Source: Amycolatopsis australiensis (lineage in GTDB: Bacteria > Actinomycetota > Actinomycetes > Mycobacteriales > Pseudonocardiaceae). Taken from it: DNA of 64,000 bases. The notes beneath the pieces are model-generated. The model did no database searches and was not told the DNA's origin. It saw only the letters and a program-made list of their open reading frames with translations. Below, one piece after another: positions 29,112-38,520 of this stretch. Within the stretch, counting starts at the first letter, position 1. Every line of letters starts with the position of its first letter. The position numbers and the translations under genes are program-made. Location of the stretch: positions 8,098,001-8,162,000 of the forward strand of contig NZ_FPJG01000006.1 of the NCBI RefSeq assembly GCF_900119165.1, written 5' to 3'.

Positions 29112-29151
29112 GCAAAAAGAACCGGCCCATCCGCAGCTGCGGATGGGCCGG
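29112..29151 (-). terminator. Rho-independent terminator after the DUF2469 gene
   Basis: A 30-bp perfect palindrome at 29122-29151 (15-bp arms, no loop bases left over) is followed on the minus strand by TTCTTTTTG. This is the best intrinsic terminator in the window. It closes the lepB-rnhB-DUF2469 transcript and isolates the yraN-yifB group. Confidence 0.9.
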
Positions 29152-29165
29152 CCGGAAACCGGGGT

Positions 29166-29489
29166 TCAGCCCGAGAACGGGCCGTCCTCGGGCAGCCGGA
29201 GGTCCGGCTTGTCGAGCTCTTCGACGTTGACGTCCTTGAACGTGATGACGCGGACGTGCTTGACGAACCGGGCCGGGCGGTACATGTCCCACACCCACGC
29301 GTCGGACATCCGGACCTCGAAGTACACCTCGCCGCCGCCGTCACGCACCTGGACGTCCACCGCGTTCGCCAGGTAGAACCGCCGCTCGGTCTCCACCACG
29401 TACGAGAACTGGCCGACGATGTCGCGGTACTCGCGGTACAGCGAGAGCTCCATCTCGGTCTCGTACTTCTCGAGATCCTCTGCGCTCAT
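29166..29489 (-). CDS. DUF2469 family protein
   Basis: 107 residues, a strongly conserved actinobacterial protein of unknown function (start MSAEDLEKYETEMELSLYRE). It is always near rnhB and lepB. The start overlaps the rnhB stop by four bases (ATGA), and a strong terminator follows 15 bases after its stop. Confidence 0.93.
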   Translation of the reverse strand: MSAEDLEKYETEMELSLYREYRDIVGQFSYVVETERRFYLANAVDVQVRDGGGEVYFEVRMSDAWVWDMYRPARFVKHVRVITFKDVNVEELDKPDLRLPEDGPFSG

Positions 29490-30406
29490 GAAATCCGCGC
29501 CCCTCCTCGGGATCGTGCTGCCGCTCCGCCGGCGGAGCGTTCATTGTGACCCACACCCGCGGCCGGGGCAGCCAGCGGCAGGCTGAGTTGTGGCTCGAGA
29601 GCCTCGTCGAGCGCCGCGGCCAGCCCCGCGGACGCGCCGGTCTCCATCGCCTTCTCCAGCGCCGCGTAGGTCAGCAGGACCGGCCGTTTCGGCCGCAGGC
29701 CGTGCTTGATGGCCACCGTGGCGACGTTCGTGTACGACCAGCGGTGGACGTCGCTGGGGCCGTGTTCGCGCAGCGCCGCCAGGTGATCGGTCGTGCTGTA
29801 GCCCTTGTGCACGTCGAAGCCGTAGTGCGGGAGGTCGTCGTGGTAGCCGGCCATGATGCGGTCGCGCGTCACCTTCGCCAGCACCGACGCCGCCGCGATG
29901 CACGCCACCGACCGGTCGCCCTTGATCACCGCCGCGTTCGGGGCGGTGAGGCCCGGGACGCGGAACCCGTCGGTGAGGATGTAGCCCGGAGACACGCGCA
30001 GCGCCGCCGCGGCGCGCCGCATGCCCTCCAGGTTCATCACCCGGATGCCGTACAGGTCGACCTCGGCGGTGGGGATGACGATCACCGAGTAGTCGACGGC
30101 CCGGGCGAGGACCAGGTCGTACACCCGGTCGCGCGCCTTGGCCGTCATCAGCTTGGAGTCCGTCAGCTCGGTCAGCTTCGCCGCGTCGCCCTGCTTGAGC
30201 ACGCAGGCCGCGACCACCAGCGGCCCCGCGCACGCCCCGGCACCGGCTTCGTCCACACCGGCCACCGGGCCGAGGCCACGACGGTCGAGCGCGCCCTGCA
30301 GACCCCAGAAGAGGTCGCCGCGCACCACGGCCCGCGGTGGCCGGATCGGCTCGGCCGCGGTGAGGGGAACGGGAAGAGTCAAGGCTGGATCACCCGTCTG
30401 CCGCAC
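29486..30406 (-). CDS. rnhB: Ribonuclease HII
   Basis: 306 residues. It removes ribonucleotides from DNA and RNA of RNA-DNA hybrids. The DEDD set is visible: D52 and E53 in GVDEAGAGACAGPL, D146 in YILTDGFR and the aspartate of KVTRDRIM. The C-terminal extension of about 60 residues is longer than usual. It starts at GTG 30406, ten bases after lepB, and is coupled to the DUF2469 gene. Confidence 0.94.
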   Translation of the reverse strand: MRQTGDPALTLPVPLTAAEPIRPPRAVVRGDLFWGLQGALDRRGLGPVAGVDEAGAGACAGPLVVAACVLKQGDAAKLTELTDSKLMTAKARDRVYDLVLARAVDYSVIVIPTAEVDLYGIRVMNLEGMRRAAAALRVSPGYILTDGFRVPGLTAPNAAVIKGDRSVACIAAASVLAKVTRDRIMAGYHDDLPHYGFDVHKGYSTTDHLAALREHGPSDVHRWSYTNVATVAIKHGLRPKRPVLLTYAALEKAMETGASAGLAAALDEALEPQLSLPLAAPAAGVGHNERSAGGAAARSRGGARIS

Positions 30407-30416
30407 GGATGGGTCG

Positions 30417-31355
30417 CTAGCGGTGCCGCCCGGCCGCCCGGCGCAGTCCGGACTTGAGCTTGCGTCCCAGGAACAGCGCCGGCCACGCCGCCGCGATCCC
30501 GGCCCCGAGCGGGAACCCGCTCTGCCACGCCGGCGCGCCGAGCGCCACCGGCTGGGCTGACTCCTGCGGGTTGTGGTCGCTGATCCCGCCCCACCGGCTC
30601 GGCGGCAGGACGATGATCCGCGCCTTGCCGATGATGTTGTCGACGGGCACCGCGCCGTTGACGCCGCCGCCGCCCTGGAACCGGGAGTCGTCGGAGTTGT
30701 TCCGGTTGTCCCCCATGACCCAGACCGTCCCGGCCGGGACCTTGACCGGCTCGAAGGTGTGCTCGGTCTGGTTGGCCGCGTCTTCCCAGTGGACGTACGG
30801 CTCGTCGAGCGCCTTGCCGTCCACCACGACCCGGCCCTGCGTGTCGCAGCACTGGACGGTCTGGCCGCCGACCGCGATCACGCGCTTGACGAAGTCGCGC
30901 TCGTCCGGCGGGGCGAACCCGACCAGCGAGCCGAGACCGCGCAGGCCGCGGACGATGATGTTGCTCGACTCCTGGGGCGGGACCTCGTTGTTGGTCCACG
31001 CCGGCGGGCCCTTGAAGACGATCACGTCGCCCGGGGAGGGCTCGGTGAAGTCGTAGGTCACCCGGTCGACGAGGATCCGGTCGCCGGTGCAGCCGGGACA
31101 CCCGTGCAGCGTGGCCTCCATGGACCCCGAGGGGATCATGAAGACCTTCGCGAGGAATGTCTGGATCAGGATCGTGAGCACCAGGGCGATCACGAGCAGA
31201 ATCGGCAGTTCCTTCCAGAACGACCGTTTCTTGGCGGGCTTGGCTCGCCGCCGGCGGGATCCCCCGCGCTCCTCGGAGCGGGACAGCCTGGGCTTGTCCT
31301 CCTCGGAGCGGTCGGGGTCGTCCTCGGGAGCGTTCTGGGACACGGGTTCGGCCAC
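30417..31355 (-). CDS. lepB: Signal peptidase I
   Basis: 312 residues. A charged cytoplasmic head of about 45 residues is followed by one membrane helix at about 50-68. The nucleophile is S78 (IPSGSMEATL) and the general base K157 (DFVKRVIAVGG). The box VMGDNRNNSDDSR is present. A second hydrophobic segment near the C terminus (AGIAAAWPALFL) suggests a second anchor. It cleaves signal peptides outside the membrane. It starts at GTG and lies in the usual order rplS-lepB-rnhB. Confidence 0.95.
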   Translation of the reverse strand: MAEPVSQNAPEDDPDRSEEDKPRLSRSEERGGSRRRRAKPAKKRSFWKELPILLVIALVLTILIQTFLAKVFMIPSGSMEATLHGCPGCTGDRILVDRVTYDFTEPSPGDVIVFKGPPAWTNNEVPPQESSNIIVRGLRGLGSLVGFAPPDERDFVKRVIAVGGQTVQCCDTQGRVVVDGKALDEPYVHWEDAANQTEHTFEPVKVPAGTVWVMGDNRNNSDDSRFQGGGGVNGAVPVDNIIGKARIIVLPPSRWGGISDHNPQESAQPVALGAPAWQSGFPLGAGIAAAWPALFLGRKLKSGLRRAAGRHR

Positions 31356-31386
31356 GTCGTCAGGCTACCGGTAACCGGGTGGTGAC

Positions 31387-31755
31387 TCAGTTAGCCGAGG
31401 CCGTCTCGCGGTTCTCGCGGCGCTCCTTGATCTTGGCGGCCTTGCCGCGGAGGTCGCGCAGGTAGTACAGCTTCGCCCGGCGGACGTCACCGCGCTTGAA
31501 GACCTCGATCGAAGCGATGTTCGGCGAGTGCACCGGGAAGGTGCGCTCGACGCCGACGCCGAACGAAACCTTGCGCACGGTGAAGGTCTCCCGGATGCCG
31601 CCGCCCTGACGGCGGATCACGACGCCCTGGAAGACCTGGTTGCGCTCGCGGTTGCCCTCGATGACGCGGACACTCACCTTGAGCGTGTCGCCCGGGCGGA
31701 AGTCCGGGATGTCGGAACGCAGCGACTGCTTGTCCAGCGCGTCCAGGGTGTTCAT
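31387..31755 (-). CDS. rplS: 50S ribosomal protein bL19
   Basis: 122 residues. Blocks [40 protein letters not shown] and [20 protein letters not shown] identify bL19. ATG 31755 ([19 protein letters not shown]) is the conserved start; open sequence further upstream is leader. It lies 133 bases after trmD. Confidence 0.97.
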   Translation of the reverse strand: MNTLDALDKQSLRSDIPDFRPGDTLKVSVRVIEGNRERNQVFQGVVIRRQGGGIRETFTVRKVSFGVGVERTFPVHSPNIASIEVFKRGDVRRAKLYYLRDLRGKAAKIKERRENRETASAN

Positions 31756-31888
31756 CGGTGGTCCGTCCTCGTCTTCGGTATGGCTTGCGTACAGATCCCG
31801 GGCGCGCAACGGTGCCGCTGCGGGCGACCCGGGGGGCTGATGGCGGGCTCGTGGACGAGGAGGTCCACTCACGCCAACCTGTCAAGTA

Positions 31889-32668
31889 TTACAGACCGGG
31901 ATCGGACCGGGAGAACCGGCCCTCGGCCTGCTCGGGGTCCAAGCCCTCGAGGACCCCGAGATCGTGCTCGTCGAGACTACCTTCCGGCAGCCGGGCCAGG
32001 AGATCGGGGCGGCGGCGGGCCGTCCGCTCCAGTGCCTGGTCACGCCGCCAGCGGTCGATCAGCGCGTGGTTGCCCGACCGCAGCACCTCCGGCACCGCCA
32101 GGTCCCGCCACACCTCCGGGCGCGTGTAGCTGGGCCCTTCGAGCAGGCCGTCGGAGAACGAGTCCTCGGCGGCCGACCGCGCGTTGCCGAGCACGCCCGG
32201 GAGCAGCCGGACGACGGCCTCGACGATGACCAGCACCGCCGCCTCGCCGCCGACCAGCACGTAGTCGCCGATGGACACCTCGTCGACCGGCATCCGGCGG
32301 GCGGCGTCGTCGACGACCCGCTGGTCGATGCCCTCGTACCGGCCGCAGGCGAACACCAGGTGCTTTTCCGCCGCGTAGGCGTGGGCCAGCTCCTGGGTGA
32401 ACGGCTTCCCGGCCGGTGTCGGCACGACGAGCCGCGTTCCGGGACCGCAGACGTCGTCCAGCGCCGGGCCCCAGATCTGCGGCTTCATGACCATGCCGGG
32501 GCCGCCGCCGTACGGCGCGTCGTCGACCGCGCGGTGCACGTCGTGGGTCCAGTCGCGCAGGTCGTGCACGCCGACCTCGATGAGGCCGCGGTCGATCGCC
32601 CGGCCCAGCAGCGCGGCGCGCAGCGGGTCGAGGTACTCGGGGAAGATCGTGACGACGTCGATCCGCAT
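31889..32668 (-). CDS. trmD: tRNA (guanine-N1)-methyltransferase TrmD
   Basis: 259 residues. It methylates G37 of tRNAs that read CNN codons, preventing frameshifts. The knotted SPOUT core is clear: [41 protein letters not shown] and [15 protein letters not shown] 32668 lies one base past the rimM stop. Order rpsP-khpA-rimM-trmD-rplS is the standard actinobacterial one. Confidence 0.96.
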   Translation of the reverse strand: MRIDVVTIFPEYLDPLRAALLGRAIDRGLIEVGVHDLRDWTHDVHRAVDDAPYGGGPGMVMKPQIWGPALDDVCGPGTRLVVPTPAGKPFTQELAHAYAAEKHLVFACGRYEGIDQRVVDDAARRMPVDEVSIGDYVLVGGEAAVLVIVEAVVRLLPGVLGNARSAAEDSFSDGLLEGPSYTRPEVWRDLAVPEVLRSGNHALIDRWRRDQALERTARRRPDLLARLPEGSLDEHDLGVLEGLDPEQAEGRFSRSDPGL

Positions 32669-32669
32669 C

Positions 32670-33182
32670 TCAGGCGTCCAGGAGCCCCTCTGGCGGGTCG
32701 AGCACGACCCGGCCGCCCGCGACGTCGACCGTGGGGACGATGGCGCGGACGAACGGCACGAGCGCCGAGCGGCCGTCCACGTCCAGCTCCAGCAGCTCGC
32801 CCGCGGGCGAGTGGACGACCTCGACGACCTTCCCCACGACCGTGCCGTCGAGCAGCTCGGCGCGCAGGCCGGCCAGCTCGTGGTCGTAGAACTCGTCGGG
32901 GTCCTCGGTCGGCGGCAGCGCGTCCGTGTCGACGGTGAGGAGGGCGCCCCGCAGCGTCTCGGCGACGTCGCGGGTCTGGACCTCCTCGAAACGCACCAGC
33001 AGCCGCCCGCTGTGTTCGCGGGCGGCTGCGATGGTGAGTTCCCTTTTGCTGCCGTCACGCAGCTTCGTCGTCACGGCCGCACCGACGCGGAACCGCTCGT
33101 CCGGCGAGTCCGTGCGCACGTCCACGGCGAGTTCGCCACGGATGCCGTGCGCCTTGGCGATGCGGCCGACTACGACGTCCAT
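32670..33182 (-). CDS. rimM: Ribosome maturation factor RimM
   Basis: 170 residues with the N-terminal start [20 protein letters not shown] and the PRC-barrel part ([20 protein letters not shown]). It assists 30S head assembly around S19. It sits between khpA and trmD in a closely packed operon. Confidence 0.95.
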   Translation of the reverse strand: MDVVVGRIAKAHGIRGELAVDVRTDSPDERFRVGAAVTTKLRDGSKRELTIAAAREHSGRLLVRFEEVQTRDVAETLRGALLTVDTDALPPTEDPDEFYDHELAGLRAELLDGTVVGKVVEVVHSPAGELLELDVDGRSALVPFVRAIVPTVDVAGGRVVLDPPEGLLDA

Positions 33183-33203
33183 CCTGACCGTTCCGGTAAA
33201 GGC

Positions 33204-33443
33204 TCAGCGGTCGGTGTCGACGACGTCCACGCGGACGCCGCGGCCACCGATGCCACCCATGACGGTGCGCAGGGCGGTCGCCGTGCGGCCGCCCCGGCCG
33301 ATCACCTTGCCGAGGTCATCGGGGTGCACGTGCACCTCGAGCGTGCGGCCACGGCGGGTGGTCAGCAGCTCGACCCGGACCTCGTCCGGGTTGTCGACGA
33401 TCCCGCGCACCAGGTGCTCGAGGGAGTCAGCCAGAAAGCTCAC
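33204..33443 (-). CDS. khpA: KH-domain RNA-binding protein KhpA
   Basis: 79 residues. One KH domain with the GxxG loop in [16 protein letters not shown]. KhpA proteins bind RNA and, with KhpB, affect cell division and translation in Gram-positives. It starts at GTG, overlapping the rpsP stop by four bases (GTGA). Confidence 0.94.
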   Translation of the reverse strand: MSFLADSLEHLVRGIVDNPDEVRVELLTTRRGRTLEVHVHPDDLGKVIGRGGRTATALRTVMGGIGGRGVRVDVVDTDR

Positions 33444-33877
33444 TCGGCCTTCTCACCCTCGGCCTCGGCCTTCTCGGCGTCGGACTTCTTCGGGGCCTTC
33501 TTCTTCGGCGTGGTGGCCTCGGTGGAGGGCTCCTCGCCGGCCGCGGCCAGCGCCGCGTTGAACAGGTCCTGCTTGGACGGCTTCGGCTCGGCCACCTTCA
33601 GGGTGCCCTCGGCGCCCGGCAGGCCCTTGAACTTCTGCCAGTCACCGGTGATCTCGAGCAGGCGCTGGACCGGCTCGGTCGGCTGCGCGCCGACACCCAG
33701 CCAGTACTGGGCGCGCTCGGAGACGATCTCGATCAGGCTCGGCTCTTCCTTCGGGTGGTACTTGCCGATCGTCTCGATGGCCTTGCCGTCCCGGCGGGTG
33801 CGCGCGTCGGCGACGATGATGCGGTAGTACGGCGCACGGATCTTGCCGAGGCGCTGCAGCTTGATCTTGACGGCCAC
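33440..33877 (-). CDS. rpsP: 30S ribosomal protein bS16
   Basis: 145 residues from GTG. The core ([33 protein letters not shown]) is standard. A Lys/Glu/Ala-rich C-terminal tail of about 50 residues is typical of actinobacteria. A plausible promoter, CTGAGT-17-CAGAAT on the minus strand at 34040-34012, would give a leader of about 130 nt. It heads the rpsP-khpA-rimM-trmD operon. Confidence 0.96.
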   Translation of the reverse strand: MAVKIKLQRLGKIRAPYYRIIVADARTRRDGKAIETIGKYHPKEEPSLIEIVSERAQYWLGVGAQPTEPVQRLLEITGDWQKFKGLPGAEGTLKVAEPKPSKQDLFNAALAAAGEEPSTEATTPKKKAPKKSDAEKAEAEGEKAE

Positions 33878-34036
33878 GGGTGTGGGTTCTCCTCGAATCT
33901 CTCTGGTGCTGGGCTGGGCGCACGCGGTCCGAGTGGGGACACGGTCGCGGGCACCCGAAGGTCAGGAGCTTTCGCACGGTGAGAGGGTCCGGCGGAAGCA
34001 GGCAGTGGACCATTCTGCCAGATGGCACCCGCGCAC

Positions 34037-34837
34037 TCAGAAAGAGGCCACCCCGAGCGCCCCGAGCAGGATGGTCAGCGCCGGGAGGAAGTTGTTCACC
34101 TGGTGCGCGACGATACTGCCCGGCAGCCGCCCGGTGACGAGCCGGGCCAGGCCGATCGGCACCGCGATGACCAGCAGCAACGTCGTCCGCAGCGGCTCGA
34201 GGTGGCTCGCCGCGAACACCGCCGTCGACAGCAGGAACGCCGCGACGCGGCCCCACCGCTCGCTGCGCCACTGCAGCTGCTCGGCGGCGCCCCAGAGCAG
34301 GCCGCGGTAGATGATCTCTTCGCAGATCGGGCCGAGCAGCCAGAGGTAGACGAACATCACGATGGCCGCCGAGACCGACATCTTCCGGTCCTCGACCAGC
34401 GCGCTGATCGCGGACGTCGCGTTGGCGTCGCCGACCAGCCGCGTCCACAGGTACGCGCCGAGGGTGGTGAAGACGAGCCCGACGCAGCCGTAGCGGAACC
34501 CGGTGCGCACGTCGGCCCAGCGCCACTCGAGCCGCAGGTCGGCGACGGGTCCGTTGCCGCGCACGAAGGTGATCAGCACCGCGACGCCGGCCGCGATCAT
34601 CGTCGGCAGCATGGTGCCGAGCAGCACGACGCGGATCGGCAGCGGGCCGGGGCCGGTGTCGCCGACGAGCGCCGACACGAACGCCGCCGACGCCAGCAGC
34701 ACGGCCTCGACGAGCAGGAAGGCCCCGAAGCCCCACCGGTGCCGCCGCGGGGGCGGGAGGAACGCGGTCGCGGCGGGCTCCTCGGGATCGGGGAACGTGG
34801 TGTCGGGAGCCGGGTCCCGGGGCTGGGAAGTGGTCAC
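34037..34837 (-). CDS. CPBP-family intramembrane metalloprotease, copy 1
   Basis: 266 residues with about eight hydrophobic segments. The abortive-infection/CAAX protease motifs are visible: GPICEEIIYRGLLWG (EExxxR), FAASHLE and a late VAHQVNN. These glutamates and histidines form the active site of Rce1-like enzymes. Function in actinomycetes is unknown. A second, distinct member lies just upstream on the same strand. Confidence 0.88.
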   Translation of the reverse strand: MTTSQPRDPAPDTTFPDPEEPAATAFLPPPRRHRWGFGAFLLVEAVLLASAAFVSALVGDTGPGPLPIRVVLLGTMLPTMIAAGVAVLITFVRGNGPVADLRLEWRWADVRTGFRYGCVGLVFTTLGAYLWTRLVGDANATSAISALVEDRKMSVSAAIVMFVYLWLLGPICEEIIYRGLLWGAAEQLQWRSERWGRVAAFLLSTAVFAASHLEPLRTTLLLVIAVPIGLARLVTGRLPGSIVAHQVNNFLPALTILLGALGVASF

Positions 34838-34940
34838 GCCTTGCCCTCCGCGATCGCTCGGCTCCTGCTGGCGAGCCTAGCCGCCGGGATGTGATCGCAC
34901 AGTATCCGCCCGACTACCGTCCATCGGTCTTCGCAATGCC

Positions 34941-35666
34941 TCAGTGCGCGACGAACAGCAGCACCGCCGGCGGCAGGTTGTTGGCCGCGTGCGCGATCAC
35001 CCCGGCGCTCACCCGGCCGGACAGGTGCCGGGCCAGCCCGATCGCGATGCCCTGGCCGAAGAGGGCGATGGTGCGGGTCGGCTCGCCGTGCAGCTGGGCG
35101 AACACGAGCGAGGTGAGCACGAGCACGACCCACGGCGGGATCCGGTGGAACGACAGCGCGTTCCACAGGGTGCCGCGGACCAGCAGCTCCTCGGTGATCG
35201 GGGCGCCGGCGATGACGATCACCGCGGCGAGCACCAGCCAGACGGTGTCGCCGTCGAAGGTGTCGGCGAGGTCGGTGAGCGGGCTGTCGGAGACGTCGTC
35301 GGCGCCGTAGACGGCGATCAGCATCAGGTTGAGCAGGTAGCCGACCACCAGCGCGAGGGTGCCGCAGGCGAGGCCGATCCGGACGTCGCGCCAGGTCGGC
35401 GTGAGCCCGAAGTCGGCGCGCAGCCCGCGGCCCCAGCGCCACGAGCCGGCCGCGGGGCCGAGGCCGAGCAGCAGGTTCGGCACGAACGCCAGGAGCAGCA
35501 GCGGGCCGATGTCGTGCAGCTCCAAGGGGTCGAACTCGCCGACGTTGCGGTTGACCGCGGCGGCGATCAGCAGATTGACGAGGTAGTAGCCGGCGATCCC
35601 CGCGAAGAACGCCACGAAACACCAGTGCGCCCCCAGCACGCGCCGTGCGCCGTCGTCGTCCGTCAC
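34941..35666 (-). CDS. CPBP-family intramembrane metalloprotease, copy 2
   Basis: 241 residues from GTG 35666 (TDDDGARRVLGAHW), chosen because the upstream open sequence lacks a start site and is unlike coding. The motifs are APITEELLVRGTLWN, VFAQLHGE and IAHAANNLPP. It is clearly related in plan to the next gene but diverged in sequence, so it is an old duplicate. The two are probably cotranscribed. Confidence 0.85.
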   Translation of the reverse strand: MTDDDGARRVLGAHWCFVAFFAGIAGYYLVNLLIAAAVNRNVGEFDPLELHDIGPLLLLAFVPNLLLGLGPAAGSWRWGRGLRADFGLTPTWRDVRIGLACGTLALVVGYLLNLMLIAVYGADDVSDSPLTDLADTFDGDTVWLVLAAVIVIAGAPITEELLVRGTLWNALSFHRIPPWVVLVLTSLVFAQLHGEPTRTIALFGQGIAIGLARHLSGRVSAGVIAHAANNLPPAVLLFVAH

Positions 35667-35712
35667 GGTCCCAACGCTAAAGTGCCGACCCCGCAAGGAA
35701 AACAGCGGGGGT

Positions 35713-36789
35713 CTAGGCGTACACGACACCGCCGAGCACGATGTGCTCCGGGTGCCGCAGGACACCGAGGTCCGCGCGCGGATCGCTCGCGTAGACGAGC
35801 AGGTCGGCGGGTGCGCCGTCGGTGATGCCGGGGTGGCCGAGCCAGTCGCGGGCGGCCCAGGACGCGCTCGCGAGAGCCTGCTCGCGCGTCATGCCCGCGC
35901 GGTGCAGTGCCTCGATCTCGTCGACGAGCCTGCCGTGCGCGACCATGCCACCCGCGTCACTGCCCGCGAAGACGCGTACGCCCGCTTCGACGGCCGTTGC
36001 GACCATCTCGCCGACGCCGGCGTGCAGGGCCCGCATGTGTGCCGCGTATGTCGGGTACTTGCCCGCCTTGTCCGCGATGCCGGGGAAGTTCTCGATGTTG
36101 ATGAGCGTCGGCACGAGTGCGACGTCGTGACGCGCCAGTTCCGCGAGCTGGTCGGCGCTCAGGCCCGTGCCGTGCTCGAGGCAGTCGATGCCGGACGCGA
36201 TCAGCCCGGGCAGCGCGGCTTCGCCGAACACGTGCGCGGTGACGCGGGCGCCGTTGTCGTGCGCGACCTTGACCGCTTCGGCCAGGACGTCGTCCGGCCA
36301 CAGCGGCGCGAGGTCGCCGGCACGGCGGTCGATCCAGTCGCCGACCAGCTTGACCCAGCCGTCGCCGTCACGGGCCTGCTCGGCGACGGCTCCGGGCAGC
36401 CGTGCCGGGTCGTCCAGCTCGATGCCCAGGCCCGGGATGTACCGCTTGGCCAGGGCGAGGTGCCGTCCGGCGCGGATGATCGTCGGCAGGTCGGCGCGCT
36501 GCTGCAGCGGCCGGACGTCGATCGGCAGGCCGCAGTCGCGGATGAGCAACGTGCCCGCGTCCCGGTCGGTGATCGCCTGCTCGGTCGCTTCTTCGAGCGA
36601 GACCGGGCCACCGACGCCGATGCCGGGGTGGCAGTGCGCGTCGACCAGGCCGGGCACGAGGAAGACGTCCCGGCCCAGCGTCTCGGCACCGGGCACCGGC
36701 TCGAACGAGATCCGGCCGCGGGTGATCCACAGCTCGCGGGTCTCGCCGCCGGGCAAGACCACCCCGGCGGCGTGGAGCGCCGTGCTCAA
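35713..36789 (-). CDS. Amidohydrolase-family protein
   Basis: 358 residues. The metal-dependent hydrolase fold is shown by VPGLVDAHCHPG (HxH), a likely metal-binding lysine in GWVKLVGD, GARVTAHVFGE, CLEHGTGLS and FAGSDAG. Substrate is unknown; related imidazolonepropionase- and prolidase-like enzymes act on cyclic amides or dipeptides. It starts at TTG, overlapping the ffh stop by four bases (TTGA). Linkage to ffh is common in this group of actinomycetes without a functional reason. Confidence 0.87.
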   Translation of the reverse strand: MSTALHAAGVVLPGGETRELWITRGRISFEPVPGAETLGRDVFLVPGLVDAHCHPGIGVGGPVSLEEATEQAITDRDAGTLLIRDCGLPIDVRPLQQRADLPTIIRAGRHLALAKRYIPGLGIELDDPARLPGAVAEQARDGDGWVKLVGDWIDRRAGDLAPLWPDDVLAEAVKVAHDNGARVTAHVFGEAALPGLIASGIDCLEHGTGLSADQLAELARHDVALVPTLINIENFPGIADKAGKYPTYAAHMRALHAGVGEMVATAVEAGVRVFAGSDAGGMVAHGRLVDEIEALHRAGMTREQALASASWAARDWLGHPGITDGAPADLLVYASDPRADLGVLRHPEHIVLGGVVYA

Positions 36790-38321
36790 TTGTCCTTCGG
36801 GTTCTTCGGCAGCTTGAACTTCGACGGGTCGAAGCCCGGGACGTCGTTCATGCCGCCCAGCTGTGACAGGTCGGGCATGCCACCCGGCATCCCGCCGCCC
36901 GGCGGCAGCATCGGCATGCCGCCGGGGAAGCCGCCGCGGACCTTGGGCGGGGTCGGGCCGCGGCCCTTCTTGCCCTTCTTGCCCTTGCGGGACTTCGAGC
37001 CGCCCCCGCCGCCGAAGCCGAACCGGCCGGCCATCTGGGCCATCATCTTGCGGGCCTCGAAGAACCGGTTGACCAGGTCGTTGACCTCGCGGACGGTGAC
37101 GCCGGATCCGTTGGCGATGCGCAGCCGCCGGGACCCGTTGATGATCTTCGGGTCGTCGCGCTCGGCCGGGGTCATGCCGCGGATGATCGCCTGCAGCTTG
37201 TCCAGGTGCTTGTCGTCGACCTGGGCGAGCTGGTCCTTCATCTGGCCCGCGCCCGGCAGCATGCCGAGCAGGTTGCCGATCGGGCCCATCTTGCGGACCG
37301 CGAGCATTTGCTCGAGGAAGTCCTCCAGGGTGAGCTGGCCGCTGGAGAGCTTCTCGGCGGCCTTCTCGGCCTGCTTCTGGTCGAAGGCCTGCTCGGCCTG
37401 CTCGATCAGGGTGAGCACGTCACCCATGCCGAGGATCCGCGACGCCATCCGGTCCGGGTGGAAGGTGTCGAAGTCCTCGAGCTTCTCGCCGTTGGAGGCG
37501 AAGAGGATCGGCTGGCCGGTGATCTCGCGGACGCTCAGCGCGGCACCACCGCGGGCGTCGCCGTCGAGCTTGGTGAGCACGACGCCGGTGAAGCCGACGC
37601 CGTCGCGGAACGCCTCGGCCGTGGTGACGGCGTCCTGGCCGATCATCGCGTCGACGACGAACAGGACCTCGTCGGGGTCGACCGCGTCGCGGATGTCCGC
37701 GGCCTGCTTCATCAGCTCTTCGTCGACGCCCAGCCGGCCCGCGGTGTCGACCACGACGACGTCGTGCTGCGCGTGCTTGGCCTCGGCGATGGCGCGGCGG
37801 GCGACGTCGACCGGGTCGCCGACGCCGTTGCCGGGCTCGGGCGCGAAGGTGACGACACCGGCGCGCTCGCCGACGACCTGCAGCTGCGTGACGGCGTTCG
37901 GGCGCTGGAGGTCACAGGCGACCAGCATCGGCGCGTGGCCCTGTTTCTTCAGCCACAGCGCGAGCTTGCCGGCGAGCGTCGTCTTGCCGGCACCCTGCAG
38001 ACCCGCCAGCATGATCACGGTCGGCGGGGTCTTGGCCAGGTTGAGCCGCCGGGTCTCGCCGCCGAGGATCGCGACGAGCTCCTCGTTGACGATCTTGATG
38101 ACCTGCTGCGCGGGGTTGAGCGCCTGGGAGACCTCGGCACCCTTCGCGCGCTCCTTGATCCTCGCGATGAAGGTCTTGACCACGCCGAGGGCGACGTCGG
38201 CCTCCAGCAGCGCGATGCGGATCTCGCGCGCGGTGGCGTCGATGTCGGCGTCGGACAGCCTGCCCTTGCGCGTGAGCGTCTGCAGGGCGGCGGTGAGCCG
38301 ATCGGACAGGGTGTCGAACAC
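36786..38321 (-). CDS. ffh: Signal recognition particle protein Ffh
   Basis: 511 residues from GTG. The N domain, the G domain (GLQGAGKTT at 107-115; VVVDTAGRLGVD; TKLDGDARGG) and a methionine-rich M domain (MLAVRKMGPIGNLLGMLPGA, SGVTVREVNDLVNRF) are complete. The end is a Lys/Gly/Pro/Met-rich tail of about 75 residues. It targets membrane proteins with 4.5S RNA, which is not encoded in this window. Confidence 0.97.
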   Translation of the reverse strand: MFDTLSDRLTAALQTLTRKGRLSDADIDATAREIRIALLEADVALGVVKTFIARIKERAKGAEVSQALNPAQQVIKIVNEELVAILGGETRRLNLAKTPPTVIMLAGLQGAGKTTLAGKLALWLKKQGHAPMLVACDLQRPNAVTQLQVVGERAGVVTFAPEPGNGVGDPVDVARRAIAEAKHAQHDVVVVDTAGRLGVDEELMKQAADIRDAVDPDEVLFVVDAMIGQDAVTTAEAFRDGVGFTGVVLTKLDGDARGGAALSVREITGQPILFASNGEKLEDFDTFHPDRMASRILGMGDVLTLIEQAEQAFDQKQAEKAAEKLSSGQLTLEDFLEQMLAVRKMGPIGNLLGMLPGAGQMKDQLAQVDDKHLDKLQAIIRGMTPAERDDPKIINGSRRLRIANGSGVTVREVNDLVNRFFEARKMMAQMAGRFGFGGGGGSKSRKGKKGKKGRGPTPPKVRGGFPGGMPMLPPGGGMPGGMPDLSQLGGMNDVPGFDPSKFKLPKNPKDN

Positions 38322-38458
38322 GGGTGTGCACGCTCCAGCTGGGTCGAGAGTGGCGCGCCGGGCGAGGCCGGCCCTCCCGAGGGTAGTCGCTCCGGCTTCC
38401 CCGGCTCACGGGTACGCGAAGTTCGCACAGGCGTTTGGTACACGCTCATGTAGTAGTT

Positions 38459-38520
38459 AGTGGCCCACTCTGGGAAAACGCTTGGTTGTGGCGCACCAAA
38501 TCAGTAAACATACGTGTATG
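38459..38520 (+). promoter_or_regulatory. Leaderless promoter and dyads of the ABC exporter gene
   Basis: TTGGTT (38482-38487), a 17-base spacer, then TAAACA (38505-38510) lies seven bases before ATG 38518, which has no Shine-Dalgarno: the layout of a leaderless transcript. Three dyads cover it: AGTGG-C-CCACT (38459-38469), TTGGT-8-ACCAA (38482-38499) and CATAC-GT-GTATG (38509-38520, over the start codon). These are fitting sites for the MarR-type protein encoded downstream. Confidence 0.55.

Noticed and set aside
36863..38453. Antisense frames over ffh and other core genes
   Set aside because: In DNA of this GC content long antisense frames are expected by chance; codon-position GC bias supports only the annotated strand.
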